In this document: positions 53,381 to 63,871 of the stretch, one piece after another
How positions within the stretch are numbered: position 1 is the stretch's first letter
Layout: every line of letters begins with the position of its first letter
DNA from: Psychrobacter fozii
Lineage (GTDB): Bacteria; Pseudomonadota; Gammaproteobacteria; Pseudomonadales; Moraxellaceae
NCBI RefSeq assembly: GCF_003217155.1
Contig: NZ_QJSU01000002.1
Location: 248,001-312,000 of the forward strand
Direction: 5' to 3'
Length of the DNA stretch: 64,000 bases
The notes under the pieces: model-generated
What the model was told of the DNA's origin: nothing
The model's input: the letters and a program-made list of their open reading frames with translations, nothing else
Databases searched by the model: none
Translations under genes and position numbers: made by a program

Positions 53381-53959
53381 ATGAGAACTTTATTTAAGAG
53401 CGCTATACTGAAGAACACCGTATTTGCTGTATCTTTAAGCATAAGTGCGGTCAGTTTGATGGCGGTGCCAACGCTATCTGTACAAGCGGCAGTACCGACG
53501 GATGCCTCTCTATTAAAACTCATCAAGGTCACTAAGGTCGTTGAGATGATGAATGACATGTCTAGTGACAGTGGCATCACAGATCAAGTGACGCAGTCCA
53601 TGTTATCTTCGCTGCCGATTGATAATTTGAGTACAGATCAGCGCCAACGTTTAGAAGGTATTGTCAGTAAATATAGTAAAGAGATGACAGACAATAGCGA
53701 CAGGGACAGCGTGAATCAACAAGTTATCAAGGTTTATATGGAGACAGCGAAACAGCACTTTGACCAAGCAGAGGTTGATGCACAGATAGCATTTTATAGT
53801 AGTAAAGCAGGTCAAAGTATTATTGATAAACAGCCTGCTATGATGAAAGATTATATGACAAAAGTGATGCCTATCGTTATGGATTCTACGATGGAAAAGG
53901 TGCAAGATATTATGCCAAGAATGGCTGCAGATATTAAAGCCCTTAAACTTGAAGAGTAA
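53381..53959 (+). CDS. DUF2059 secreted protein
   Basis: A 192-residue protein with a signal peptide (about 1-37, ending SVQAAVP). DUF2059 features: LLKLIKVTKVVEMMNDM and QIAFYSSKAGQSIIDKQPAM. A periplasmic helical protein of unknown function. Its terminator is shared with dps on the other strand. Confidence 0.85.
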   Translation: MRTLFKSAILKNTVFAVSLSISAVSLMAVPTLSVQAAVPTDASLLKLIKVTKVVEMMNDMSSDSGITDQVTQSMLSSLPIDNLSTDQRQRLEGIVSKYSKEMTDNSDRDSVNQQVIKVYMETAKQHFDQAEVDAQIAFYSSKAGQSIIDKQPAMMKDYMTKVMPIVMDSTMEKVQDIMPRMAADIKALKLEE

Positions 53960-54024
53960 TGTATGACCTTATTAGCCTAGAATCATTCATTCCAAAAATC
54001 GTTGATATGAAAGTCTACAAGCAT

Positions 54025-54055
54025 AAAAAAGGTCGCCACATCTGGCGACCTTTTT
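54025..54055. terminator. Bidirectional terminator between the DUF2059 gene and dps
   Basis: Stem AAAAAAGGTCGCCA / TGGCGACCTTTTT with a 4-base loop, A-run and T-run on both sides. Serves the DUF2059 gene (plus) and dps (minus). Confidence 0.88.
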
Positions 54056-54126
54056 ATGCTTTAAACTTACGTTTCAAATGCTCGGTAAGGTATCTGACTA
54101 TTACTTGCTAGGATTACTTATTAAAG

Positions 54127-54609
54127 TTACTTACTAGGAGCGTTTGCACCGATGAACCATGCATCTTTGTCAATGATACGACTGGCTTCTGTAAACAAAT
54201 CAGCAGTATCTTCGTCACCTGCATCGCCAGCAGTAGCGATTGCTTTACGCAATGTTTCGGCTACTTTCTTATAGCGGCTAGTCAATTCACGAACATGTTG
54301 ATCGACTTCAGTGATATCTGTTGGGTAGTCGTCTAAGATAGACTCTTTTACCACACGACTGGCCAAACCGTTTGGTTGACCGCCCAAAATTACAATACGT
54401 TCGGCAATAGTATCTGACACTTCAAGGATACGGTCCGACGTATCATCTAATAACTGATGCACACCGATAAAGCCAGTACCTTGTAGATTCCAATGACACT
54501 GCTTGCCATCTAACGTTAAATCGATGACGTTGGCTAAATTTGCATTTAACAGCTCTACCATGTTTTTGGCTGTTTCGTCTGATATTCCACTTGCGTAACG
54601 TTCTCTCAT
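54127..54609 (-). CDS. dps: Ferritin-like DNA-protection protein Dps
   Basis: A 160-residue dodecameric ferroxidase that stores iron and protects DNA from oxidants. Visible ferroxidase-centre residues: His in GKQCHWNLQG, then the DDTSDRILEVSDTIAERI helix with Asp and Glu. GGAG precedes the ATG by six bases. A candidate OxyR or other regulator site was not confidently seen. Convergent with the DUF2059 gene. Confidence 0.93.
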   Translation of the reverse strand: MRERYASGISDETAKNMVELLNANLANVIDLTLDGKQCHWNLQGTGFIGVHQLLDDTSDRILEVSDTIAERIVILGGQPNGLASRVVKESILDDYPTDITEVDQHVRELTSRYKKVAETLRKAIATAGDAGDEDTADLFTEASRIIDKDAWFIGANAPSK

Positions 54610-55011
54610 ATCTTACTCCATTATGTATTTTGTTTTATTGAATTAAATATTTAGCTTATTGTTATTTGATAGATTGTATCGGTACTGCTTGTTGATTCGT
54701 TATAAATAATAGCAGCTTAAATCGTTATTGGAACCCTCAAGCGTTAGGCTTTGTTGAGTGGTCGTGTAAGGAGTTTGTTAACCATGAAAAGCTTTGTAAA
54801 TATAGCCAAAATCATGTGAGTTTTTTATAACTGTCTTAGACTTTTCGCCAAAACAGGCGTATACAATATCGTTCTTATGCACCCATATATAAGCTGGAAC
54901 TGGTATCCATTAGCATCATGTCCAACCTATGATTGTCCTTTAAAAACCGACACTCAGACCCCATATTGTTATAAACCTTACCTCATTATAAGAATTAGGA
55001 AGAAAGCCATT
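54610..55011. other. Divergent intergenic between dps and uvrB
   Basis: A TACAAT (54862-54867) could be a uvrB -10 box, but no well-spaced -35 is visible. No LexA-type box was recognised. In-frame codons upstream of the uvrB ATG lie here. Confidence 0.35.
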
Positions 55012-57123
55012 ATGCGTATGCCTGAACCGCGTTCATCGCGTCAGTTAAATCAATTGGCCACTCAGCTCCAAGGCGAGGCTGAAATTAGTGGTGTCAATGC
55101 GTCAGGGACGCAAATATCAAGTCGTGCTTTTGAGATGGTTACCGACTTTGAGCCGGCAGGCGATCAGCCACAAGCGATCAAAAAGTTGGTCAACGGTATC
55201 AATTCGGGTATGAATGAGCAGTTGCTATTGGGTGTGACAGGTTCTGGCAAGACATATACCATGGCGAAGGTCATCGCTGAAACGCAGCGTCCAACCATTA
55301 TCATGGCGCATAATAAAACGCTTGCGGCTCAGCTATATGGTGAGTTCAAATCGTTCTTCCCTAATAATGCGGTTGAGTACTTCGTCAGTTATTATGACTA
55401 CTATCAGCCTGAAGCTTACGTTGCAGCAAGTGACACCTTTATCGAAAAAGACAGCGCCATCAACGATCATATCGATCAGATGCGTCTCTCAGCCACGCGT
55501 GCCTTACTAGAGCGTCGTGATGCGATTATCGTGGCGTCAGTATCTTGTATCTATGGTTTGGGTGATCCTGAAAGCTATCTAAAAATGCTACTGCATGTGG
55601 TCGTGGGCGATAACATAGATCGTACGGCGACGATTAAGCGTCTAGTAGAAATGCAGTATATGCGCAACGAGTTGGATTTTGGCCGTGGTACGTATCGCTT
55701 GCGTGGTGAGCTGCTAGATATCTATCCGGCTGAGTCTGAGCAGTTGGCCGTACGTGTGCATTTATTTGACAATGAAGTGGAGAAAATCACTTGGTTCGAT
55801 CCATTAACGGGCAAGACCGTGCGTAGCGTGCCACGTATTACCATTTATCCAAAATCACATTACGTGACGCCGCGTAATAAGCTAGAAGCTGCTAGCCATA
55901 CTATACGTGCGGAGCTAGAGCCACGATTGGAATATTTCCGCGAGAATAATAAGCTCATTGAAGCGCAACGCCTCAAAGAGCGTACTCAGTATGATCTTGA
56001 GATGATACAGCAGCTCGGCTACTGTAACGGTATTGAAAACTACTCGCAGCATCTGTCTGGTCGTCCATCAGGGGAAGCGCCGCCAACGTTGTTTGATTAT
56101 ATTCCAGAAGACGCACTGCTGTTCCTTGATGAGTCACACGTGACCGTCTCGCAAATTGGGGCGATGTATAAAGGCGATAGATCACGTAAAGAAAACTTGG
56201 TCAATTATGGTTTTCGTCTACCAAGCGCAATGAACAACCGCCCGATGAAGTTTGAAGAGTGGGAGCGTATCAAACCCAAAACCATTTATGTGAGTGCCAC
56301 GCCAGCCTTATATGAGTTAGAGCACAGCGAGCAAGTCGTTGAGCAGGTGGTGCGCCCAACGGGTTTGATTGATCCAGAGATTGAAATACGTCCCGTATTG
56401 ACGCAAGTCGATGATGTGCTATCAGAGATTACCAAACGCCGCGAAAAAGATGAGCGTGTATTGATTACCACATTGACCAAGCGCATGTCAGAAGATTTGA
56501 CCAGTTATCTCAAAGAATATGATGTCAAAGTCGCGTATTTGCATTCTGATATCGATACCGTCGAGCGTATGCAGATTATTCATGAGCTGCGTACAGGTGT
56601 GCATGATGTACTGGTCGGTATCAATCTGCTGCGTGAGGGTTTAGATATGCCTGAAGTCTCATTAGTAGCGATATTTGATGCAGATAAAGAAGGTTTCTTG
56701 CGTTCTGAGCGTGCCTTAATTCAGACTATTGGACGAGCCGCACGTCATATCAATGGTAAAGCCATTCTATATGCGGACCGCATTACCAACAGTATGCAAA
56801 AGGCGATAGACGAGACTGACCGTCGCCGTGAAAAACAAGTGGCGTTTAACCTTGAGCACAATATCACGCCGAAAGGTGCTCGTCGTAGTATTACGGATAA
56901 AATCGATACCGGTGACGATCAGAATGCCAATGACAATCAAGTTATTCCAATCAAGAGCAATCTGCCTGATGTCGATATTAGCATCTTACGTAGCCCTGAT
57001 TTGCTTGCCAAAGAAATCAGCCGTCTTGAGAAGCTCATGAAACAGATGTCTCGTGATTTGAAGTTTGAAGATGCGGCAAAAACGCGTGACAAGGTATTAG
57101 AGTTAAAAGCACATTTAATCTAA
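55012..57123 (+). CDS. uvrB: UvrABC excision repair protein UvrB
   Basis: Helicase-like subunit (703 residues) that checks DNA damage and loads UvrC. Shows Walker [14 protein letters not shown] (near residue 77), the beta-hairpin region after [13 protein letters not shown], DEBox-like [13 protein letters not shown], helicase motif [12 protein letters not shown] and the C-terminal UVR domain ([19 protein letters not shown]). The frame is open from 54877, but the ATG at 55012 has AGGA upstream and gives the normal length. Ends in a terminator. Confidence 0.97.
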   Translation: MRMPEPRSSRQLNQLATQLQGEAEISGVNASGTQISSRAFEMVTDFEPAGDQPQAIKKLVNGINSGMNEQLLLGVTGSGKTYTMAKVIAETQRPTIIMAHNKTLAAQLYGEFKSFFPNNAVEYFVSYYDYYQPEAYVAASDTFIEKDSAINDHIDQMRLSATRALLERRDAIIVASVSCIYGLGDPESYLKMLLHVVVGDNIDRTATIKRLVEMQYMRNELDFGRGTYRLRGELLDIYPAESEQLAVRVHLFDNEVEKITWFDPLTGKTVRSVPRITIYPKSHYVTPRNKLEAASHTIRAELEPRLEYFRENNKLIEAQRLKERTQYDLEMIQQLGYCNGIENYSQHLSGRPSGEAPPTLFDYIPEDALLFLDESHVTVSQIGAMYKGDRSRKENLVNYGFRLPSAMNNRPMKFEEWERIKPKTIYVSATPALYELEHSEQVVEQVVRPTGLIDPEIEIRPVLTQVDDVLSEITKRREKDERVLITTLTKRMSEDLTSYLKEYDVKVAYLHSDIDTVERMQIIHELRTGVHDVLVGINLLREGLDMPEVSLVAIFDADKEGFLRSERALIQTIGRAARHINGKAILYADRITNSMQKAIDETDRRREKQVAFNLEHNITPKGARRSITDKIDTGDDQNANDNQVIPIKSNLPDVDISILRSPDLLAKEISRLEKLMKQMSRDLKFEDAAKTRDKVLELKAHLI

Positions 57124-57157
57124 GGTATGATTTGGCTTTTATTCGATGTTAGAAAAG

Positions 57158-57188
57158 ATGAGTTACATATTCTGTAGCTCATTTTTTT
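57158..57188 (+). terminator. uvrB terminator
   Basis: A 10-base stem (57158-57167 with 57173-57182, one G-T pair), 5-base loop and a T7 run. Confidence 0.75.
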
Positions 57189-57408
57189 GTGCGTCATTTG
57201 ATATCAGAATCCTTGTAATAATAATCGATGCCACTTACCATATCAGCACTTATGCAAGTGAGTCTCTCCATTCATAAATCATATCATTCCAAATAACGGA
57301 AGTAGTGACAGATAGTCGCAAGTACATTGTTTAATAAACTTGGCAAGTCTAACACTGACACTGCGCATTCAATATTTGGTATGGGTACTAACTAGGCGTA
57401 TTTATATT

Positions 57409-58461
57409 GTGCTTACCAATAATTTAATAGAATTAAACTCTAACGAAAACTCACTAGGCATGGCTGAATCTGCCAAGCAAGCAGTCATAGATTCTTTAGA
57501 CATCGGCTTTCGTTATCCAGACGATCAACGAGCTGCTCTAATTAGTCGAATTTCTGATATAAACGGTGTGACAGAAAGCCAAATATCTCTAGGCTGCGGC
57601 TCAAGCGAAAACATCCGTACGGTTGTACAGATGCTGCAAAACACAGCTTTGAGAGAAGGCAAAAAATTCCAAGTGGTCGTACCGCATCCAACCTTTGCTT
57701 ATGCTGAATTATATGCGACCTCTATTGATGTACCTGTATTAAAAGTACCGTTAACGCCTGAAAGCTATTCTCTCGATTTGCAAAATATGCAAAAAGTGGC
57801 TGATGACTTTGACGGAATTAGCTTGTTTTATCTCTGCAATCCTAATAATCCAACTGCGACGATTACTGATACGAATACGCTTAAAGAATGGGTAGGGGCG
57901 GCACCAGATAATCATTATTTTTTATTAGATGAAGCATACTCAGAGTATGTGACCGATTCAAATTTTGAGAGTGGTGTTACCTGGATACGAGAGGAATACT
58001 CAGAAAATATTGTTGTGGCTCGTACTTTTTCAAAACTGTGCGCGCTCGCAGGCATGCGTGTCGGCTATGCAGTTGCTAGCCCACAAATGACTGCTAAGCT
58101 AGAGGCATTTATATCAATTGATAATACCAATTTATCAGGTGCTGTTGCCGCGATGGCGACCTTAGGTGATGACGAATTTTTGGCATTGAGTTTACGTAAT
58201 GCCAACCAGTCCCGCCAGATGGTCGAGCAGACGTTAGATGAGCTTGGCCTGCGTTATTTACCATCGCAGGCCAGCTTTATATTCCATGAGATAAAAGGTG
58301 ATGTGCAAACCTATATCGATAGAATGCGTGAGCATGGTATAGCGGTCGGTCGTGAGTTTGCGCCTATTAGCGGGTTCAATCGCTTGACGCTTGGTCGACC
58401 TGATGAAATGGCGGTATTTATCGAGGTGCTTAAGTCATTTCGTGAAAAAGGCTGGGTGTAA
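57409..58461 (+). CDS. Histidinol-phosphate aminotransferase-like PLP enzyme
   Basis: A 350-residue aminotransferase of the HisC-like subgroup. Motifs: LNSNENSLGMAESAKQAV at the N-terminus, LGCGSSENIRTVVQML, CNPNNPTATI, LLDEAYSEYV and the PLP lysine in ARTFSKLCALAGMRVGYAVA. The start is uncertain: GTG at 57409 puts the family N-terminus at the start, while a TTG at 57340 adds 23 residues. No his genes adjoin, so substrate is unknown. It reads in the same direction as uvrB but separated by a terminator. Confidence 0.82.
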   Translation: MLTNNLIELNSNENSLGMAESAKQAVIDSLDIGFRYPDDQRAALISRISDINGVTESQISLGCGSSENIRTVVQMLQNTALREGKKFQVVVPHPTFAYAELYATSIDVPVLKVPLTPESYSLDLQNMQKVADDFDGISLFYLCNPNNPTATITDTNTLKEWVGAAPDNHYFLLDEAYSEYVTDSNFESGVTWIREEYSENIVVARTFSKLCALAGMRVGYAVASPQMTAKLEAFISIDNTNLSGAVAAMATLGDDEFLALSLRNANQSRQMVEQTLDELGLRYLPSQASFIFHEIKGDVQTYIDRMREHGIAVGREFAPISGFNRLTLGRPDEMAVFIEVLKSFREKGWV

Positions 58462-58635
58462 TTTTCATTGGATTAAGCAGGTAGTTTGCACCTCATTTTT
58501 ACCAACCTTAAACGCAGTTTTACACATTACCCCTTAACAAACATCCTTCCATCTAATAGGATAAGCAAGCACAGTATATAGCTGTTTTTGACTCATCAAG
58601 ATCAAAAAATATCGAATAAAAAGGACATAATTATA

Positions 58636-59019
58636 ATGGACGTTAAAGCATTATTTAAAAAGGGCATAGAAAAACAGTTACTGGATGTGGATGACTATAT
58701 ATTTAAGCCTGAGCTGATAGAGATGACGGTTGAAGAAGGGGAGTTGACCTGCGTGCTAAACAGCGATGGTAGTGTCAATATTTTCTATACTAAAGCGGGA
58801 ATCACCGACGTCAGAGCAGCGGCTCGAAAGCATCCTTTTACTTCTTTTGCAACTGAGCTACATCATGGAATTTATGATGATGTCATTGACGATGTCGTAG
58901 GTAACGTAAATGATATTATAGACAGTCATTCTAAGTATTTTCGTCGCAGCAAAGTCTTGCCTCTTACGCCTGCATTAGGAGGCAATGATGCCGTTATTAC
59001 AGAGGCTGATAAGTATTAG
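58636..59019 (+). CDS. Hypothetical protein
   Basis: About 127 residues, not recognised. Soluble and acidic, with no signal peptide or membrane helix; secondary structure looks mixed. An earlier ATG at 58588 would add 16 residues, but the ATG at 58636 has AAGGA about 11 bases before it and starts MDVKALFKKG. Monocistronic. Confidence 0.6.
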   Translation: MDVKALFKKGIEKQLLDVDDYIFKPELIEMTVEEGELTCVLNSDGSVNIFYTKAGITDVRAAARKHPFTSFATELHHGIYDDVIDDVVGNVNDIIDSHSKYFRRSKVLPLTPALGGNDAVITEADKY

Positions 59020-59140
59020 GTTTAACTGATTATGCTATATACTGATCATGACTCTTGTTCAAGAAATAATGTGTTCTATAGCTGGTGAGAGTCAAGATTG
59101 ATTAGCGGTCGTGTTGGCTTAATATAGATATTTTGGATGA

Positions 59141-59635
59141 TTATTCTTTTATCTTTTCCATTTCACCGAGTCGACCTTTATACATTTCAAAAATAACGTT
59201 TGGATTCCAGTCATCCATCTCAGTTTTGCCATGTCCAAGCGACATCATGGTCATCAGTGTTTCATTATTTATATAAAACTCGCAATGCCAGACTTGCTGA
59301 GTAAAGTGGTTTTTTGGCATATATCTTTCTGTTTCTGCGGCATAAACTAAACTACCGTTTCTTTCAAAATAGGCTTCTTGATAATAAGTATCTTCGCTAT
59401 AAGACTCTATTTTGATAATTCGATTGTTGTTATCTAAATTACAGATTCGCCAAAACTCTTTTTTCTTACCAAAGTCAGTGACAACATCTACCTCTATACT
59501 GCATTTTGATATATTTTTCTTAAATTCTGCATTGGTATCTGTTCGTAGTTTTTCTTTTGTATTATCTTGACTGTGTGTATGACCATTGACAGTTCCAAAC
59601 AATGTCATAGCTAATGCTAATAATATGTGTTTCAT
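59141..59635 (-). CDS. Hypothetical secreted protein
   Basis: About 164 residues with an N-terminal signal peptide (MKHILLALAMTLFGTVNGHT). Not recognised. It contains SIEVDVVTDFGKKKEFWRIC and a Trp-containing C-terminus. The frame is open five codons further up, but the ATG at 59635 begins the signal peptide; neither start has a strong ribosome binding site. It may be read through from the upstream lipoprotein gene past the terminator. Confidence 0.55.
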   Translation of the reverse strand: MKHILLALAMTLFGTVNGHTHSQDNTKEKLRTDTNAEFKKNISKCSIEVDVVTDFGKKKEFWRICNLDNNNRIIKIESYSEDTYYQEAYFERNGSLVYAAETERYMPKNHFTQQVWHCEFYINNETLMTMMSLGHGKTEMDDWNPNVIFEMYKGRLGEMEKIKE

Positions 59636-59660
59636 AGTGGTTCGCAACATTAGTATATAA

Positions 59661-59696
59661 AAAAGGGCTAGGTTATCTATGATAACCTAGCCCTTT
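59661..59696 (-). terminator. Terminator of the 59725 lipoprotein gene
   Basis: Stem AAAAGGGCTAGGTTATC / GATAACCTAGCCCTTTT with a 3-base loop; T-run on the minus strand. Confidence 0.87.
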
Positions 59697-59724
59697 TCTT
59701 ATCAATAAGCCATTAATAAATAAC

Positions 59725-60123
59725 TTATTTAACCAAACTGGTATAGCAGCTTTGTAGTGATTTAGCGACCACGTTAGCGACCAATTCAGTGCGATAGCTT
59801 GAGTCTATGGCTGCATTACCCAATTCAATCATGGTTACTTGTTGAGGGGCTTGCTCACTGACGCAGCCACAGACGTTGGTTTTAACAGTTTCTTGCTGAG
59901 CATCAGTCATCGCAACACTAGCAACGCGCCATGCATTTTGTTTTTCGATTTCGCTGCGGCATTGCGTATCAATGGCTGATGTAAATATATTCATACCAAT
60001 ACTACTTGCAGTCGTCATGGCTGTGCTAGCAGTCGTGCCTGTAGTCGTGCCAGTACCTGTTGATGTACAGCCAGCTAGAGCAAGAGTGGCAAGCATAGCG
60101 GTCGAAGCTAGGAGTTTTTTCAC
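59725..60123 (-). CDS. Small lipoprotein, function unknown
   Basis: A 132-residue lipoprotein with lipobox (ATLALAGC, Cys at 19) and a Thr/Gly/Ser-rich linker. The C-terminal part holds three or four cysteines (DTQCRSEIEK, NVCGCVSEQ, SCYTSLVK) that could form disulphides in the periplasm. Not recognised from a named family. A clear terminator lies behind it. Confidence 0.7.
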   Translation of the reverse strand: MKKLLASTAMLATLALAGCTSTGTGTTTGTTASTAMTTASSIGMNIFTSAIDTQCRSEIEKQNAWRVASVAMTDAQQETVKTNVCGCVSEQAPQQVTMIELGNAAIDSSYRTELVANVVAKSLQSCYTSLVK

Positions 60124-60176
60124 AGAATTTTCCTTTGAAGTTTTTATGAGTTTTCAAGATTGATGTTTGATAGGAA

Positions 60177-60244
60177 TTAGGGCGTGTTGACTATTCAGCA
60201 ATATCACTGACAGTATCTATCTGCGAATGTTCAACACGACTTAA
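60177..60244. repeat. Short MITE-like repeat
   Basis: About 68 bases with ends TTAGGGCGTGTTGA and, in inverted orientation, TTAAGTCGTGTTGA (12 of 14 matching). Non-coding. It shares the GGGCGTGT start with the 46233 element but has a different interior. Confidence 0.5.
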
Positions 60245-60353
60245 TGTTTGCTAGTCGGAACTAGTCTTCTCTTTAGCAAGTCGTATATTATCAGCAAAAT
60301 ACGTTAATAACACTATCAATGCTTACTTAAGAAAAATCAAGCCACTTTTTATG

Positions 60354-60575
60354 TTAATCCAGCCACGCATAAGGATGGTAATAAGCGTAGACTTTGTAAC
60401 CAATATATCCAGTAATCATTAGTAAACTACCGACGACAAATAACCATGTGGTGATGTGCTTCCATGAAAAGTCATCAAAACTGTTATTGAATGCTGCAGA
60501 AATACAGGCAATGAAGAGCATGATGCAGCCTGACAATAGTATGAACTCATAAATATTTATTCCAAGATTCGGCAT
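60354..60575 (-). CDS. Small membrane protein
   Basis: A 73-residue hydrophobic protein with two membrane helices (about 8-28 and 42-62). Not recognised. Convincing as a gene mainly for its hydrophobic pattern and its place between two small genes. Confidence 0.5.
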   Translation of the reverse strand: MPNLGINIYEFILLSGCIMLFIACISAAFNNSFDDFSWKHITTWLFVVGSLLMITGYIGYKVYAYYHPYAWLD

Positions 60576-60743
60576 GCTATGCCTCCAACATAAACTTTAT
60601 CTTACTTTAACGATTTGAATAGATAAAGTAGATGAAATTTGCATGGAGTATTTGTGTATTTGGCGAAGGTGTCGCTCTTTTGATCTTGCAACATAGTAAA
60701 AAATACTGATCTAAATAGATTTTAACTAGAGGTAAAATCTCAT

Positions 60744-61058
60744 ATGAATCGTAAGTTACTTATCTTATGTGTCTTAATTGCTTTGATACCTAGCCTGTTT
60801 TTTATAAGAAGCATATATGTAATGTCTGATCATCATATACAGCAATGTCATTGGAAAAGCTCTGGATCAAAAGTCATGGGAGATGCATTTAGTTTTGATA
60901 ACTATATTCGGCTTGAAGGTAATGTAATTTACTTAGGTAAGCAACCAACAGCACAAATAATGCTTAGAAAGTATCGTCCATATGCTGATAACATCATTAT
61001 AGTTAGCGATATAGATTATTTTGAGTTGGAGATATATTATGAAAAAGGCTGTCATTAA
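60744..61058 (+). CDS. Small exported or membrane-anchored protein
   Basis: A 104-residue protein with an N-terminal signal or anchor helix (about 4-24) and a soluble remainder with two cysteines (QQCHWKSSG and the final residues). Not recognised. GAGG lies before the ATG. Confidence 0.6.
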   Translation: MNRKLLILCVLIALIPSLFFIRSIYVMSDHHIQQCHWKSSGSKVMGDAFSFDNYIRLEGNVIYLGKQPTAQIMLRKYRPYADNIIIVSDIDYFELEIYYEKGCH

Positions 61059-61099
61059 ATAGCAAAATCAAATGTATATATGCGCTGCTAAGTTGACAT

Positions 61100-61138
61100 A
61101 AAAAAACCAGCAAAGACAAATGGTCTAAGCTGGTTTTT
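61100..61138 (-). terminator. Terminator of the 61160 gene
   Basis: Stem AAAACCAGC / GCTGGTTTT with a second internal pairing (AGACAAATGGTCT) and T7 on the minus strand. Confidence 0.78.
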
Positions 61139-61159
61139 GATACTACTTAATAAGTACTT

Positions 61160-61675
61160 TTATACATTTTTGCCATGTTGCTTTTGCTGAATTTCTTTCG
61201 CTAATTTGTAGCATTCATTGATATGGTCATTAGCAATTTTTTTGAAAATCATATAACCCATGGTTGCTGCAACCATTTGACCACCCAATGGAATAAATTT
61301 TGTCACTTGTTTGGCAGCGATACGACCACCGAAGCCTTGTACTGTCTTTTTCACGATACCACGTGTCGCCATTAGTCCTGCAAAGTCAACGGTACGGTCT
61401 TTTAAAGCGCCCCAATGAACGGCTCGTGACTCTAAATCAACAGCTGACTGACGATCTTCAATTAAACCAAAGCGTTCACTGATATCAGGTAATAGCTGGG
61501 TAAGCATGCCAGCATCCACAGCGACATCAAAGAAAGGCACAGGAACGATGGCAACACCAGCAGAGTACTTAGCGCGTTTTTTGACCAGCTTTTGACATTC
61601 TTTTTTTGTTTGTTCGAGGTCTAAGCTAGGATCTATCGTATTTGGTAGTTTTTCAGCGTTTGGTGTGGTTTTCAT
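61160..61675 (-). CDS. DUF697-like membrane protein
   Basis: A 171-residue protein. After a hydrophilic N-terminus comes KKRAKYSAGVAIVPVPFFDV, then LPDISERFGL, features of the DUF697 (YcjF-like) family, and a C-terminal Gly-rich hydrophobic region (FIPLGGQMVAATMGYMIF). Two membrane segments are likely. Function unknown. Confidence 0.65.
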   Translation of the reverse strand: MKTTPNAEKLPNTIDPSLDLEQTKKECQKLVKKRAKYSAGVAIVPVPFFDVAVDAGMLTQLLPDISERFGLIEDRQSAVDLESRAVHWGALKDRTVDFAGLMATRGIVKKTVQGFGGRIAAKQVTKFIPLGGQMVAATMGYMIFKKIANDHINECYKLAKEIQQKQHGKNV

Positions 61676-62016
61676 AAAGGTTCCTTATAAGTAATTGAAG
61701 TAAATAATTAAAACAAAGCACTCTAAAATATCGAATTATAGTTTTAATGAATAACAAATATCTCAGTTGCTATCTATTTTATGGATTTATAAGAGTCATA
61801 CAATCATTGCTTTGTAGCAAAATGCATAAAAATACAGTCACTGTGCACCGTTTTTGTAAACTGGCTGTCTTGTAAAGTATAAATATAGTCTAAGAATGAA
61901 CTGTAATATATAGCTGCTCAGATAGGATTGATAGTAATGCCATACATAAAAAATGATAAACCGTTCCGCTAGAAATGACCATTGTGACCTTTTGCTAAAG
62001 CCAGTAGAATACACCC
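61676..62016. other. Intergenic between the DUF697 gene and recJ
   Basis: AT-rich; no ORF, repeat or clear promoter seen. Confidence 0.35.
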
Positions 62017-63828
62017 ATGCTAAATTTAACCCCCCGTTATACCAGCACTCGCATCGACGAGTTGCCCACCGCGCTGCAGCCACTTGCTGCTCAATCATTA
62101 ACGCTTGCCCGGCTATATGCTGGTCGAGGTATCACTGAGCCCGATGAGCTTGAGACAGGACTATCAGGTCTACTGCCTGCAGAGATGCTACATGGTGTGA
62201 CTGAGGCAGTGCGCTTGTTAGATATTGCCATTGATGATGGTCAACGTATCCTGATTGTGGGTGACTTCGACTGTGATGGCGCAACCAGTACCGCATTGAT
62301 GATGCGCGCGCTCACAAAAATGGGCGCAGTCGTTGATTTTTTAGTGCCTGATAGGTTTAAGTACGGTTATGGACTGACACCAGAGATTGTCGAGTTGGGT
62401 ATCGAGACTTATCGACCCGATATGATAGTGACGGTGGATAATGGTATATCAAGTCATGAGGGTGTGGCTCGTGCGCAGGCCGATGGCATCACTGTCATTA
62501 TTACTGACCATCATCTGACGACTAAACAGACACCGCCTGCCGAGGCTGTGGTTAATCCCAATCAGCTTGGTTGTGACTTTACCAGTAAGGCACTGGTTGG
62601 GGTGGGCGTGGCATTCTATGTGCTGGGACGCTTAGCCAAGCTGCGCCGAGAGGCCGGCAAGTCCACCGTACAAGTCAGTCAATATTTGGATTTGGTAGCG
62701 CTTGGGACGATTGCTGATGTTGGGGTACTAGACAAAAACAATCGTATCTTAGTACATCATGGGTTGAACTCTATCCGTCAGGGGCGCTGTTGCCTAGGTA
62801 TCTTAGCGTTACTTGAGCAGGCAGGCCGTGACCCTAAGCAGTTGCATGCACAGGACTTTGGCTTTGTCTTGGGACCACGTATCAATGCAGCTGGGCGCAT
62901 GGACAATATGCGCATCGGTATTGAGTGCTTATTAACGGAAGACTGGAGTACGGCACAGCGATTGGCGCAAGAGCTTGAGCAGTTGAACCGTACCCGTCGT
63001 CAGGTAGAGGGTGAGATGCGGACGCAAGCAGATAATATTGTGGCAGCGTTGGCAGTGGAGACGGATAACGATATAGATAAAGCCAGTGATGTCATTACCC
63101 AAAGTAAGCCTGAAAAGGAGGCTGTTAATGGTGCTAAAAGAAGCATTGTTTTATATCAAGACGATTGGCATCAAGGCGTGATTGGTATCGTTGCGGGACG
63201 ATTAAAAGAAAGCCATTATTTGCCTAGCATTGTCTTCGCGCCAGCAGATACGGCTCGCACAGGTAACGAGGACGCTATAAAAGGCTCCGCACGTTCTATC
63301 GCTGGCGTGCATGTTCGTGACGCGATTGAGCAAGTGGCTGAGCGTTACCCTGAGTTGATTACTCACTTTGGTGGTCATGCGATGGCAGCAGGTTTGACGA
63401 TTAAGCGTGGCAATTTTGATGGGTTTGTGACAGCTTTTGATGAAGTCATGGCAGAGATGAATGATGACGTTTTCGCTGAGCAGAAATTCACAGATGGGGC
63501 ATTGCAGGCGAGTGACTTTAGCTTATGGTTTGCTGAGCACTTAGCGGATGCCAGTATTTGGGGTCATGGCTTTGCACCACCGATATTTGATGGGATATTC
63601 GAAGTGCTAAGTTTTAAGGTTTTAAAAGACAAGCATCTGAAACTGTCGTTGCGCTATCCGGATGTGCAATATCCAATTGAAGCGATTTACTTTAATTTCG
63701 ATAGCGATGTATGGGATTACCGTGCGCAACAAGTACATTTATTATTTCAGCTAGACATCAACGAATGGAATGGCAAACAAAGCCTACAGCTGATGGTAAA
63801 GGACTTAGCACTGGTCGAAAAAGCCTAA
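62017..63828 (+). CDS. recJ: Single-strand DNA exonuclease RecJ
   Basis: 5'-3' single-strand exonuclease (603 residues) of the DHH family, used in recombination and mismatch repair. Motifs: GDFDCDGA (near residue 82), TVDNGISSHEGVARA, the DHH motif in IITDHHLTTK (near 163), GPRINAAGRMDN and GGHAMAAGL in the DHHA1 domain. A hydrophilic insert at about 350-375 is not typical. No strong ribosome binding site before the ATG. The C-terminal OB-like domain follows (KLSLRYPDVQYPIEAIY). Confidence 0.95.
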   Translation: MLNLTPRYTSTRIDELPTALQPLAAQSLTLARLYAGRGITEPDELETGLSGLLPAEMLHGVTEAVRLLDIAIDDGQRILIVGDFDCDGATSTALMMRALTKMGAVVDFLVPDRFKYGYGLTPEIVELGIETYRPDMIVTVDNGISSHEGVARAQADGITVIITDHHLTTKQTPPAEAVVNPNQLGCDFTSKALVGVGVAFYVLGRLAKLRREAGKSTVQVSQYLDLVALGTIADVGVLDKNNRILVHHGLNSIRQGRCCLGILALLEQAGRDPKQLHAQDFGFVLGPRINAAGRMDNMRIGIECLLTEDWSTAQRLAQELEQLNRTRRQVEGEMRTQADNIVAALAVETDNDIDKASDVITQSKPEKEAVNGAKRSIVLYQDDWHQGVIGIVAGRLKESHYLPSIVFAPADTARTGNEDAIKGSARSIAGVHVRDAIEQVAERYPELITHFGGHAMAAGLTIKRGNFDGFVTAFDEVMAEMNDDVFAEQKFTDGALQASDFSLWFAEHLADASIWGHGFAPPIFDGIFEVLSFKVLKDKHLKLSLRYPDVQYPIEAIYFNFDSDVWDYRAQQVHLLFQLDINEWNGKQSLQLMVKDLALVEKA

Positions 63829-63871
63829 AAAAATTAGTCTATCGGAAGCGTTGCGTTGCGCCTTACTACTC

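Noticed and set aside
54877-55011. A 45-residue N-terminal extension of UvrB
   Set aside because: No ribosome binding site, not found in UvrB proteins; ATG 55012 has one.
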